DNA of 64,000 nucleotides from Polyangiaceae bacterium. Its GTDB lineage: Bacteria; Myxococcota_A; Polyangia; Polyangiales; Polyangiaceae. This document shows, one piece after another, positions 8,406-17,365 of the stretch; positions within the stretch are counted from its first letter, which is position 1, and each line of letters begins with the position of its first letter. The translations under genes were made by a program, and so were the position numbers. The DNA lies in assembly GCA_009781005.1 (NCBI GenBank), contig WQYX01000006.1:1-64000 (forward strand), written 5' to 3'. The notes under the pieces are model-generated. The model ran no database searches, was not told the DNA's origin, and was given only the letters and a program-made list of their open reading frames with translations.

Positions 8406-9722
8406 GAGGCGCTCGGGGAGATCCTCACTTGCAATGAAGCCTCGTTGCCGACCGACTTTGACTTCTTTGAGTAAGCCGCGACGAAGTACATCGAGAAGAT
8501 CCGCGCGGGCGGTTACGTACGTGATGTCGTGCAGCCTCTGGTGAATCTTGAAGGTGATGATCTCGTTTGGTTTCTTGAGCACGGAATCGAGCACGGCTCG
8601 CTGTCGGTGATTCAGATCGGGAATTGCACGAAGCGTGCGCGCAAGTTCTTGCTGCTCGCGCTGCTTTTTCGACAGGTACTCTCGCAAATCCGCAAGCGCA
8701 CGCTTCGTTGCTTCAATCTGAAACATCACGGAGTACGTCAGGTCTTCGTCGTCGCGCTCGCTGTAAAGAAAGGATCTGTAGTACCTCACGCGGTTTCTCA
8801 TGATGACGCGCGATATCGTGAGAAACTCGAAGAGCCCGTAGCCATTTTTGAGCATGAACCAGTAGAAAAGCGCGCGGGCCGTTCGCCCGTTGCCGTCGAC
8901 GAACGGGTGCTCGTAAGCAAGCCAGAAGTGAACGATGGCGGCTTTGACGAGCGGGTGAATGAACTCGGCGCCGTCGGCAGCTGCGTTCGCGTAGTCGACG
9001 AATTTTGCGATCCGGTCTTTGAGTTGCGCGGCGGGAGGCGGGGTGAAGATGACTTCGTTGTCTCGTACGTCGACGATGGCGACAGCATCTGCTTCGGTGC
9101 GCAAGCGTCCAACGCCACTCGGATGATCGAGCGTGTCGTGGGTCATGCTCGCTTGGATTTCGTAGAGCAGATCGAGTGACAAGGGGCGATCTTTTACCGC
9201 CCGAAGCATCTGAATCGTGTTGTAGCTATTCAAGATCATCTGCTCGCTGCGGTCGCGAGGTCGACGGTTTGCACGCAGCATTGCCTTGGCAACCTTTCGC
9301 GTCGTTGCCGCGCCTTCGATCTGACTCGTGGCGATCGCCTCCTCCATGAGCGAGCCCACGATCACTCGATCGCGCATCGGCTGGAGAGTCATCTCCTCTC
9401 CCGATGGAAGGATCCCGCCGTACCATCGATCCACTGCATGCAGTGTCTCGAGCGCCTTTGGCGGCAGCCAGTAGCTGAAGGCATTCCCGTCGACGCTGCG
9501 AAGAGACAACCAGCGCCGCTCGAACATTCGCATCACCTTGACGGCGCCCCAAACGGCTTCAGAACTCAGCTTCGCTGGTACTGGTCTGTGACGCAATTCG
9601 TCCCAGTGGAAGTACTCTGCGTTCGCTTTGGCGAGGAGAGCAGCGACTTCGGGTCGGTCGTCTCGAAGCACGGCAATGATTCTTTTTGTGTCGACCGCTG
9701 GAGGTAGTCGGGGAAGACGCAT
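8388..9722 (-). CDS. Fic family protein with N-terminal inhibitory motif and C-terminal winged helix
   Basis: 444 residues. Fic enzymes usually transfer AMP from ATP onto target hydroxyls. The active-site motif HPFVDGNGRTAR is complete, with the catalytic His, phosphate-binding GNGR and final Arg. Upstream, EEAIATSQIEG matches the (S/T)xxxE(G/N) inhibitory helix of class II Fic proteins, so activity should be self-restrained by that Glu. The C-terminal ~75 residues look like a winged helix, as in many DUF4172/Fic fusions. No antitoxin partner is adjacent. Expression probably starts from the AT-rich region 9730-9780. Confidence 0.9.
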   Translation of the reverse strand: MRLPRLPPAVDTKRIIAVLRDDRPEVAALLAKANAEYFHWDELRHRPVPAKLSSEAVWGAVKVMRMFERRWLSLRSVDGNAFSYWLPPKALETLHAVDRWYGGILPSGEEMTLQPMRDRVIVGSLMEEAIATSQIEGAATTRKVAKAMLRANRRPRDRSEQMILNSYNTIQMLRAVKDRPLSLDLLYEIQASMTHDTLDHPSGVGRLRTEADAVAIVDVRDNEVIFTPPPAAQLKDRIAKFVDYANAAADGAEFIHPLVKAAIVHFWLAYEHPFVDGNGRTARALFYWFMLKNGYGLFEFLTISRVIMRNRVRYYRSFLYSERDDEDLTYSVMFQIEATKRALADLREYLSKKQREQQELARTLRAIPDLNHRQRAVLDSVLKKPNEIITFKIHQRLHDITYVTARADLLDVLRRGLLKEVKVGRQRGFIASEDLPERLSLPRS

Positions 9723-10039
9723 GCATGAGAAACTATATAATTTTTAGAAATCATACACTTACTATCTACTTAAAAAGACGCACGCCTGAGAGCGTGTTCG
9801 ACAGGCGTCGCGAGCGAATTGAGGCTAGGGCGGAGCGCGAGGAGCCCGCGCAAGCGTACGTTGTGGTACGTGCGCAGGCACCGCAGCGCCCAACCGACGA
9901 ATCGATTCGCGCAGCAGGCTGCCCTACACGCTCTGAGCGGCATCGCCCAACTTTGGCTAGGATGCGCGACGTCCAACCGCGGACCGGCATCATCGACGTG
10001 AAGAACGACGGCGCGGTCCGAGAGCGAGGTACGAAAAGG
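9723..10039. other. Gene-free region between fic and the TolC-type gene
   Basis: This 317-bp divergent region opens with a markedly AT-rich stretch (9730-9780) containing a perfect TATAAT at 9736-9741 on the plus strand, although no TTGACA is properly spaced from it. The middle is full repeat copy B (9786-9937). The last ~100 bp are unremarkable. The ORF-track extension of the TolC-type ORF into this region is repeat-derived and not considered real. Confidence 0.6.
9786..9937 (-). repeat. Structured repeat family, full copy B
   Basis: A 152-bp element with imperfect terminal arms (CTGAGAGCGTGT... / ...ACACGCTCTGAG). Its core on the minus strand reads GGTTGGGCGCTGCGGTGCCTGC...GCTCCTCGCGCTCCGCC. 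Its arms match those of copy E at 58251-58395, so these two are recent relatives. It sits in the fic/tolC divergent promoter region rather than after a stop codon. Confidence 0.8.
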
Positions 10040-11386
10040 ATGTGGCGACGATCGGTGTATAGTGCAGTTTTTTTTGGTCTCGTGAGCTTCGCGTCTCACC
10101 TCGTCAAGGCAGACCCGCAGACGCCCGTGCAGCCGTCGGCAGTTGCGCCCGGGCCCGACGCATCCGTCACCGAGCAGCGGCCGCCAATCTCTTCACCGAA
10201 GGTCACGTTCGAGGAGGCCATTCGCCGCGCCATGGAGCGCAACCCAAACAGCGAGATTGCCATGCAGGAGATCCGCCGATCGACGGCGCTCGCAGAGCAA
10301 GTGCGTGCAAACTGGCTGCCCACGCTCTCGGCAAATGGCGCGTACACACGTCTCGACAGCGATCGCGTTTTCGGCGGCAACGTCATGACGTACCGCGACA
10401 CGCTGACCGGAAACATCACGCTGACCGTGCCAATCATCCAGGCGCACAGCTGGGCGGCATCGGCGCGCGCGAACGAGACCGTGGATCTGGCCAAGCTCTC
10501 CGCCATCGACGCAAAAAAGCAGATTGCGATCACGACGGGCCGCGCCTTTCTGACGGTCATCGCGCAGCGCCGCGTGCTCGAGAGTTCGGTCAACGCGCGC
10601 GACACCGCTCTCGCTCACGAACAGTACGCAAAGTCGCGCCTCGAAGGTGGCATCGGCAACCGTCTCGATGCCGTGCGTGCGGGCCAGGAGCGCGCGTCCA
10701 GCGATGCGCTCGTGCAGACACAAACACTCGCACTCGAGCGGACGCAAGAGGCGCTCGGCGTATTGCTCGGAGAGAGCAGCCCCGTCGACGTCGTCGAGAC
10801 GAATCTGCCCGAGCCACCAACGCTCGCCGCCGCACTCTCCGAGGCCGAGAAATATCGGAGTGACGTCATTGCCCAGCGTCAACGCGTGGAGATTGCACGT
10901 AAAGCGGTGCGTGATGACTACACGGATTACCTGCCGCTCGTGAGCGCCGTTGCACAGCCTTTCTTGCAGACGCCGGCAACACCGACCGTCCCAGGGGCTG
11001 GCTGGCAGGCCCAACTCATCTTGGCTATCCCGCTCTACGATGGCGGTGCACGCTATGGTCTTGCTCACGAGCGCGCGGCGGTGCACGAAGAGGAGAAGGT
11101 CAGGCTCGACGGCATGCTTCGCCAGGCTCGCTCCGACGTTCGCATTTCCTTCGAGGGTGTTCGTCGTGCGGACGCGGCGCTCGTGGAAGCGCGCGAGGCC
11201 TCGAAGCTCGCCGCCGAGGCGCTCTCGCTCGCGCAGGACGCGTACTCTGCCGGCACCACGTCGAACCTCGACGTCATCGACGCCGAGCGTCGATCCCTCG
11301 ACGCCGCGACCGGTGCGGCCGTCGCCGAAGACGCGGCGCGCCAGGCCAGACTCGATCTCCTCTTTGCTTCAGGGCGTTTTCCCTGA
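10040..11386 (+). CDS. TolC family outer membrane efflux protein
   Basis: 448 residues from ATG 10040; the signal peptide MWRRSVYSAVFFGLVSFASH follows directly, and the upstream ORF extension is repeat sequence. TolC-family proteins form trimeric outer-membrane channels for RND/ABC efflux or type I secretion. The family pattern is clear: two similar halves rich in long Ala/Arg/Glu helices, FEEAIRRAMERNPN at the first repeat, LPTLSANGAYTRL entering the first barrel strand pair, and GAGWQAQLILAIPLYDGGARYG in the second half. No inner-membrane or periplasmic adaptor gene is adjacent. The stop codon forms the first bases of repeat copy C. Confidence 0.9.
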   Translation: MWRRSVYSAVFFGLVSFASHLVKADPQTPVQPSAVAPGPDASVTEQRPPISSPKVTFEEAIRRAMERNPNSEIAMQEIRRSTALAEQVRANWLPTLSANGAYTRLDSDRVFGGNVMTYRDTLTGNITLTVPIIQAHSWAASARANETVDLAKLSAIDAKKQIAITTGRAFLTVIAQRRVLESSVNARDTALAHEQYAKSRLEGGIGNRLDAVRAGQERASSDALVQTQTLALERTQEALGVLLGESSPVDVVETNLPEPPTLAAALSEAEKYRSDVIAQRQRVEIARKAVRDDYTDYLPLVSAVAQPFLQTPATPTVPGAGWQAQLILAIPLYDGGARYGLAHERAAVHEEEKVRLDGMLRQARSDVRISFEGVRRADAALVEAREASKLAAEALSLAQDAYSAGTTSNLDVIDAERRSLDAATGAAVAEDAARQARLDLLFASGRFP

Positions 11387-11530
11387 AACGCGTTTGCTAA
11401 CCTGCTGCGCGCCGCGATGCCTTCGTTGGGTCCTGCGGTGCCCGCGCACGTACAACAACGTACGCTTCCGCGGGCTCCTCGGACCCGCCTTGGCCTCGCG
11501 GCGCTCGCGACGGTTATCAAACGCGTTTCA
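11384..11530 (+). repeat. Structured repeat family, full copy C
   Basis: A 147-bp element. Arms TGAAACGCGTTTGCTAACC (11384-11402) and GGTTATCAAACGCGTTTCA (11512-11530) pair with one mismatch; the TGA is the stop codon of the TolC-type gene. Core helix GGGTCC pairs with GGACCC where other copies have GGGCCC/GGGCCC or GGGGCC/GGCCCC. Confidence 0.85.
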
Positions 11531-11569
11531 ATCGACATCTCACGCATTCGAGATTCGAGAGGACAAACG

Positions 11570-11611
11570 AACGCGCGCGGTCGATCGCTAGAAGCGATGG
11601 CCGCGCGCGTT
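11570..11611. terminator. Strong GC hairpin between convergent genes
   Basis: AACGCGCGCGG...ATCGCT-AGA-AGCGAT...CCGCGCGCGTT is a near-perfect stem of about 19 bp, followed by TCTCGTTGTG on the plus strand. It lies between the convergent TolC-type and OmpA-type genes, so a bidirectional terminator is likely. Confidence 0.65.
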
Positions 11612-11651
11612 CTCGTTGTGTGTGCCGTCAGATTGTCAGAGCATCATGCTC

Positions 11652-13250
11652 TTAGCGAGACATGAGCACGGCGTCCGTGCGCCGGTTGGCCAAGCGTCCT
11701 GCGGGGGTCGAATTGTCGCCGATGGGGAGCCGATCCAGTCGGCCCATCGTCTCGATGCGTGATGCATCGATGCCTTTGGCAACGAGTTTGTCTTTGACGG
11801 ACTTCGCGCGCTCGCGGGAAAGATGGATGTTGATGGATTCATCTCCAGTCGAGTCCGTGTGACCCACGAGGCGGATGTGCGAAGACGGGTGGTCCTTCAT
11901 CGCTTGCGCCAGCTTGTCGATGGATTCCTCGCCACCGGAGACCATGGTGGCTGTTCCGGTTTCGAAGTTCACGTTCGGCAGCGTGATGCGGCTGGGCAGG
12001 GGCCTTTCATCAGAGAATTGACGCGAGATGAAGTCGCGTGAGACTTTGTTTCCAGTTGCCCTCGCGCCCTTCTGCTCGATTTCTCCGCTGGTCAGCGACG
12101 TCCGCCCTGCGCCTGCGTCCTTCTTCTCTTCACGAGTCGCGGAGGTCTGTCCTGCATCCTTCTTCTCCGCTGCCTCGCTAGGCGTGGGCGCCGCCGCGTC
12201 TTTCTGCTCGATCTCTCCACTGGTCAGTGCGGCTTGCCCGGCGGCATCTTTCTTCTCCGCCATCTCTTTGTCGACCGCCGAGGTTTGCTCCGCCTCATGC
12301 TGCACCATCGCATCCGTGGCGGTTGGCCCACCATCTGTCTTTCCCAGCCAATCGGCGGCGGTGGTCTCCGCGTCCTTCCTCTCCTTGCCGATCTCTCCGC
12401 TGGTCAGCGAAGCTGCCCCTGCCTCAACGGATGGCAAAGCTACCCCCGCGTCGACGGGAGGCAGTCCAGCAAGTGGCCTTTGGAGCTGCGGCACCTCCGG
12501 CGCACGAACCGTCGGTGCTACTGAAGTGCCCAAGCGTGCGCCGCGCATGAAGTAAAGCAGGCCGCCGATGAGGAGCGCACCAACAGCGAGTCCGCCAAGG
12601 ATGGCGGGCCAAGATGGGCCATGCTTGTGCGGTGCGGTCACATCCACCTGCGGACGCTGGGGGCTGCGCTGAGCCACGCTGACGTGTGGCTCGGAGATGT
12701 CCGCATGCGTTCCGCCAAGCTCGGAGATATCGCGAATACCAATGGAGTTCGCGAGCCCAGTTGGCAGACTCGGATGTTCGAGAATCGATTTCTTCTGATT
12801 CATCAAGAGTTCGGACAGCCCGGCAGCGCCGAGCCCTCGCGTTGCGACTTGCTTTGCAAGCGAGCCTGCAACGAGCGGAGCGAGGAAGCCCATGATGCCC
12901 GATGCGGATTCGCGACGGATGCCATGCTGCTTCGAGAGCATGTCAGTGATGCGCCCGCCCGTGTCGCCGAGCATGCTCGAGCTGAGGCGGCTGCCGGAGG
13001 TCATCATCGACTTCGGATCTGTGATGGCGTCCCCCATGCGTGAGTGGTCCACATCTTTCAGGCTCGAGAGCAGCCCAGCGGCGCCAGATGTCGTCGAACC
13101 TCGATGCATGAGTCCTGCAAAGATCGATGGAACGGCCGACGAAATCGCGCCGCTCGTCTTGGCGGGGGTTTCGCCGATGGAGCCGGCAACCTTGCCGACG
13201 ACATCGGACGACAATCGCGCCTCGATGCTCTCAATCAAACTACCGGTCAT
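11652..13250 (-). CDS. DUF937 / OmpA-like peptidoglycan-associated fusion protein
   Basis: 532 residues from ATG 13250, which has AGGAGG about 9 bases upstream. Residues ~1-150 (LIESIEARLSSDVVGKVAGSIGE...) look like a DUF937 domain; a single TM helix follows at about residue 215 (WPAILGGLAVGALLIGGLLYF). A ~160-residue low-complexity linker repeats LTSGEIEQK-type units three times. The C-terminus is an OmpA domain: VNFETGTATM, then HIRLVGHTDSTGDESIN and LSRERAKSVKDKLV with the Asp/Arg peptidoglycan-binding pair. Predicted inner-membrane anchored with the OmpA domain binding peptidoglycan. The DUF937 role is unknown. Confidence 0.85.
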   Translation of the reverse strand: MTGSLIESIEARLSSDVVGKVAGSIGETPAKTSGAISSAVPSIFAGLMHRGSTTSGAAGLLSSLKDVDHSRMGDAITDPKSMMTSGSRLSSSMLGDTGGRITDMLSKQHGIRRESASGIMGFLAPLVAGSLAKQVATRGLGAAGLSELLMNQKKSILEHPSLPTGLANSIGIRDISELGGTHADISEPHVSVAQRSPQRPQVDVTAPHKHGPSWPAILGGLAVGALLIGGLLYFMRGARLGTSVAPTVRAPEVPQLQRPLAGLPPVDAGVALPSVEAGAASLTSGEIGKERKDAETTAADWLGKTDGGPTATDAMVQHEAEQTSAVDKEMAEKKDAAGQAALTSGEIEQKDAAAPTPSEAAEKKDAGQTSATREEKKDAGAGRTSLTSGEIEQKGARATGNKVSRDFISRQFSDERPLPSRITLPNVNFETGTATMVSGGEESIDKLAQAMKDHPSSHIRLVGHTDSTGDESINIHLSRERAKSVKDKLVAKGIDASRIETMGRLDRLPIGDNSTPAGRLANRRTDAVLMSR

Positions 13251-13688
13251 GGGAAATCCCTCCTTTCCAATCCTCGACTCTTTCTTGCGACATCCCATTT
13301 GACGCTGCGCCATGCAGAGCCGATGTCTCGAGCCGAACTGTGCGTGCGCCGTTTTGCTTGGCGCATCGACTGCGGCATTGGCGTTCGCAAGGTGCATGCC
13401 CATACGTTTCGATGTGCACGCCATCGCTCGCGCGCGGCGCCGCACGCGGCGAGCGCAATGAGATCGCGCCCGAGCACGCTCGGCTCGTGCGAGGCATCAT
13501 GCCTCCGAGCGCGACATTCATGGGCGCCCGATCGTCGCTCGTGAGAAGCCGAGAGGTGCGGAGCGATCCCCGCGCGCAGCGGCGGGCGCGCCGGATGCAT
13601 TCGCTCGCCGCAGCATTGTTTCTCAACGTTTCAGCCCGGCGGGAGAGCCGTCGCGAGCGGGAGCGACGACATTTTAAGGAGGCGCGTA
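13251..13688. other. Gene-free divergent promoter region
   Basis: 438 bp between the OmpA fusion gene (minus) and the ysnF-type gene (plus). Small ORFs here are GC-driven and lack ribosome-binding sites. It must contain both promoters, and both flanking genes have strong Shine-Dalgarno sequences. No copy of either repeat family is visible. Confidence 0.5.
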
Positions 13689-14828
13689 ATGAAAACCGTA
13701 GTCGGAATGTTCAACACGGCAGGTGAAGCTCAGCGCACGCTCGACGAGCTGGTTCAAATTGGCTTCGGACCAAAGGACATCAGCGTCGTCACGAATCTTT
13801 CCACGCAGCGCACGCTCGGTGGGCGCCCGAGTCTGTCGGCGATCGACGCAAGCGATGTCGGGAAGATCGCCGCGACCGGTCCCATTGCAGACAACCTCCG
13901 GCAGACGTCTGGAGGCAACAGCGGCTTGACCGGAACGCTGCAATACTTCGGGCTCTCTCCGAAACTCGCCGAGCACTACGCTCGCGGCGTCCAGCATGGT
14001 GAGACGCTCGAGTCGCTGACGGTTGAAGACAAGGATGCCGATCGCGTCGTCGCCGTCATGGAGCGACATGCGCGAACCGAACATGATCTCGCCGCGAAGG
14101 CCGCAGCCGCTGCAAGTGCGACTGCTGGGTCGAAGGCGGAGAGCGCCCCTGCCGCTTCGCAGTCTGCGCAGAACCAAGCAGCGCAGCCCGCGCAGAGCGA
14201 TGCTGCACAGGGGCGCGGTCACGTGTTCAACGGCGTAGACGAGGAGCGCCGCATCCCGATTCTGCGCGAAGAGCTTCGTGTTGGGAAACGCGAAGTGGAT
14301 CGCGGCGGCGTACACGTGAGCGTTCACACCAGGGAAACACCGGTCTCCGAAAACGTGAGCCTGCGTGAAGAGCACGTCGAGATTGAACGTCGCGCGGTCA
14401 ATCGCAGCCCGCGCGTCGAAGAGCAATCGTTCAAGAACGAAGAACTCAACTTCCAGGAGTATGCCGAGGAAGCGGTAGCTCAGAAGGATGTGCGCGTCGT
14501 CGAGGAGGTCGTCGTTCGCAAGCGCACGACCGGTCGCGACGAAGTGGTCACGGATAATCTGAAGAGCACAGAGGTCGACGTGAACCTTCTGCGTGGATTC
14601 GATCGCGACTACTACAAGAAGCAATTCGAGAGCGCGAATCCTCAGGGCTCATTCGACGAATACCTGCCCGCGTACGAAGCCGGATATAGACTGCGCGGAG
14701 CAAAGGGCAATCGCTGGGAAGACGTCGAAGCGTCAGCCCGCAGCACGTGGGAAGCCTCACGCCCCGGCACGTGGGATCGCTACAAGGACAGCATCAAGCA
14801 AGCGTGGACCCGCGCACGCAGCTCGTGA
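13689..14828 (+). CDS. YsnF/AvaK domain (DUF2382) stress-response protein
   Basis: 379 residues, with strong TAAGGAGG just upstream of the ATG. The N-terminal ~115 residues (MKTVVGMFNTAGEAQRTLDEL) resemble the general stress protein 17M-type domain. An Ala/Gln-rich linker follows, then a DUF2382 (YsnF) domain at about residues 185-300 with the typical RIPILREELRVGKREVDRGGV and VVEEVVVRKR segments. The last ~80 residues are a Tyr/Trp-rich tail also seen in related proteins. In other bacteria such proteins are induced by general stress; their biochemical role is unknown. It is divergent from the OmpA/DUF937 envelope gene. Confidence 0.85.
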   Translation: MKTVVGMFNTAGEAQRTLDELVQIGFGPKDISVVTNLSTQRTLGGRPSLSAIDASDVGKIAATGPIADNLRQTSGGNSGLTGTLQYFGLSPKLAEHYARGVQHGETLESLTVEDKDADRVVAVMERHARTEHDLAAKAAAAASATAGSKAESAPAASQSAQNQAAQPAQSDAAQGRGHVFNGVDEERRIPILREELRVGKREVDRGGVHVSVHTRETPVSENVSLREEHVEIERRAVNRSPRVEEQSFKNEELNFQEYAEEAVAQKDVRVVEEVVVRKRTTGRDEVVTDNLKSTEVDVNLLRGFDRDYYKKQFESANPQGSFDEYLPAYEAGYRLRGAKGNRWEDVEASARSTWEASRPGTWDRYKDSIKQAWTRARSS

Positions 14829-14862
14829 TGTAACCGTACCGCGCAACCATTAAGTTGCATTG

Positions 14863-14900
14863 AGGACGCGTTCGCGATCATCGGTCGTGAACGCGTTCTT
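14863..14900 (+). terminator. Terminator-like hairpin after the ysnF-type gene
   Basis: GGACGCGTTCGCGATC...GGTCGTGAACGCGTTCTT forms a stem of about 11 bp with one bulge, 35 bp after the stop codon and ending in TTCTTGTG. Confidence 0.5.
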
Positions 14901-14914
14901 GTGCATTCTGCACT

Positions 14915-14953
14915 CATGTGAGAAACGCATGTGAGAAACGCATGTGAGAAACG
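14915..14953 (+). repeat. Three perfect 13-bp tandem repeats upstream of vgrG
   Basis: CATGTGAGAAACG occurs three times head to tail without a mismatch, ending 38 bp before the vgrG start. It could be a regulatory iteron or simple slippage expansion. Confidence 0.8.
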
Positions 14954-14991
14954 GGAGACTTGACGCGTATTGAGTTGCATTACGCTTAGAG

Positions 14992-17321
14992 TTGAGCGAC
15001 CATCAACATCTCCTCTTGAATACCGCCGAATCCCTCTTTGGTCGTATCGACGAAATCCGCGCCACGCTGCATATCGACGGACAGCCCGACGACGCTCTCG
15101 TGGTCCTGTCCTTCAAGGGTGTCGAAAAGATATCTAAGAACTTCGTCTATAAAGTCACCGTGGCGAGCAGCGCCGAGGCAGCGGCAAAGCTGGATGATGC
15201 GCTCGGGCGCGATGTGCTCTTGACGCTCGGCCGCGCCTCGGACGAGTCGGCAACGCTTTTCGTCCACGGGATGATCCAGGAGGTGTGCCCAAGCGGCGTG
15301 GCCGCGGGCAAAAATCAGCGGCAAACCGTCTTGCGCATCGTGCCGAGACTTCAGGAGCTACGCCACAAGCAGCGATGCCAGGTCTTCCAAGACATGACCG
15401 TGGGGACATTGCCAAGGAGCTCTTCAAACCGTGGCAAATCGAAGTCGTCACGCGACTCCTTCCTGACCCTCTCAAGCGAGATTACTGCACCCAAGTCAAC
15501 GAGACCGACTTCGACTTTCTGCGGCGCATCCTCTCGGAGGAAGGGATCCACTTCCACTTCGAACAGGACGACAAGAAAGCCACCGTGGTCCTGGTCAACG
15601 ATCCACGCGGCTATCAACCCATTGCCGACAAGCAGACTATCGCGTACCGCGACGCCGGCGGCGCTCTGACCACAGATCATATCCGCACCATCGTGCGGGA
15701 GCGGCGCGTCCGTCCGGGGTCGGTTGCTTATCGCGATTACAACTTCCTCCGTCCCACGCGCGCCATGCTGGCGAGCAATGAAGCGACGGCGGAGGGTATG
15801 GGCACGCTTGTGGCGCGTGAGGTTTACGAATACCCCGGACACTACAACGATCCGGACGGCGAGAGCATCGGCGTGGGCGAGGACGTGCAAATTCCAACGC
15901 GCAGCGGCAAAGCGCGTGCGAAACTCCGGCTCGAGGAGCAGCGCGCGGACGTCTTCACGTTCTCGGGCACCACGAATTGCCTGCGCATGCGGGTGGGGAA
16001 AGTTTTCGAAATCAACGACCACCAAGACAAAGCCTTCAATCGAAAGTACACCATCACGCGCGTCGAGCTTCGCGGGGAGGGCGCCGGCGCGCCGGCGCTC
16101 GAGCAGGGGGCCAAGTCGGCAGGCACGGGAGTCTCCGTCACCTTCTGGGCTGTTCCAGCGGAGACACCCATTCGCCCGAAGGTGCGCCCGAAGCCGCCCG
16201 CGCACCTGCGCACCGCGCGCGTGGTAGGACCCAAAGAGGACGAGCCGTACGTCGATGAGTATGGCCGCATCAAGATCCAATTCGCGTGGGACCGAGAAGG
16301 CCCGCTCAACGACAAGAGCTCGTGCTGGGTGCGGATGGCTACCCCCGTGGCGCATCACAATCAGGGGATGTACACGGCGCATCGTGTAGGAGCCGAGGTC
16401 ATTGTTGATTTCTTTGATGGCGATGTAGATCGCCCCGTGGTGGTTGCATCCCTCTTCAACGAAGACAACCGGCAGCCGCAAAAGCTCCCTGACGATGCCA
16501 CGCGGGCGGGTCTCAGCATTCCAGGAAACAAGGGCAACAACGAAATCTCCTGCGAGGACAAGGCGGGACAGGAAGAGATCTTTGTTCATGCGCAAAAAGA
16601 TCTGAATGAGCGCATTCTGCACAACCACGATGAGAAGATTGGCGTCAACCAAACTTCTACCATAGGTGCGAATCAGACGGTGACCGTGGGTGCCAACCAG
16701 ACGGTAACCGTGGGTGCGAATCAAACCATTAGCGTGGGTGCCAATCGTACCGTAACGGTCGGAGCTGATGAGAACATCACTGTCATCCACAAGCGCACGG
16801 AAACCGTCCACCATGGCGAGCTTGTGACGATCAAGGAAGACGGCCGTGACCACACCATCTCGAAGGGGGACGACAAGCTCACCGTCTCGAGGGATAACCG
16901 GATCGTCGACGTGAAGAAAAAACACGAGATCCATTCGCAGTCGCGTGAAGAGAAGGTGGATACAACGATTGACGTGAATGCAGGGACATCCATTTTGCTT
17001 CATCACGGCAAAGATGGGAATCTTAGTATCGAAAAGGAGCTTGTGACGATGTGGACACCCTCGGCAGCCGTCACGATTGCCGGAGGCTTGGTCATGATCA
17101 ACGCCAACGATGCCATCGTGTTGACGTGCGGAGCCGCGAGTCTCAGGCTCGATAGCGATGGGACCGTTACCATCAATGGTTCAGCGTCGGTTGGTCTTAC
17201 GTGCAGCTCTTCGAAGCTCACACTCGAACCGTCAACGGCAGATCTCAAAGGCTCGAGCGTCAACGTGACGGCCAGCGGTATGATGGAGTTGCATGGTGCG
17301 TTTACCAGGATCAACTGCTGA
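14992..17321 (+). CDS. vgrG: Type VI secretion tip protein VgrG, interrupted by a frameshift
   Basis: VgrG trimers cap the T6SS tube. The gene is split: the first ~137 codons are in the frame starting at TTG 14992 (LLNTAESLFGRIDEI..., ending VFQDMTVG), and the rest is in the frame of the 15285-17321 ORF (DIAKELFKPWQIEVVTRLL...). Joining them at the GGGG of 15402-15405 by a -1 shift or one extra G restores the family-typical FQDMTVGDIAKELF and a ~776-residue protein. Later domains: gp27-like fold with NETDFDFLRRILSEEGIHFHFE, OB fold with RIKIQFAWDREG and SSCWVRM, and a C-terminal needle with repeated NQTVTVGA. No other T6SS structural genes are nearby, so this is an orphan effector island. Confidence 0.9.
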
Positions 17322-17365
17322 TCCTGATGTTGAAGATTTAACAATTGAGTTGGAATGGAATTGCG

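Noticed and set aside
9686-10039. 118-codon N-terminal extension of the TolC-type ORF
   Set aside because: Encoded by repeat copy B and promoter sequence; a normal signal peptide begins at ATG 10040.
14915-14953. CRISPR array
   Set aside because: Three direct 13-bp repeats with no spacers; no cas genes in the window.
16650-16760. Tandem DNA repeats as a mobile or regulatory element inside vgrG
   Set aside because: They encode the NQTVTVGA beta-helix needle repeats normal for VgrG; no separate element is needed.
15351-17006. 551-aa minus-strand ORF opposite vgrG
   Set aside because: Shadow of vgrG; its repetitive GTHGHRLIRT-type segments are the antisense of the VgrG NQTVTVGA repeats.
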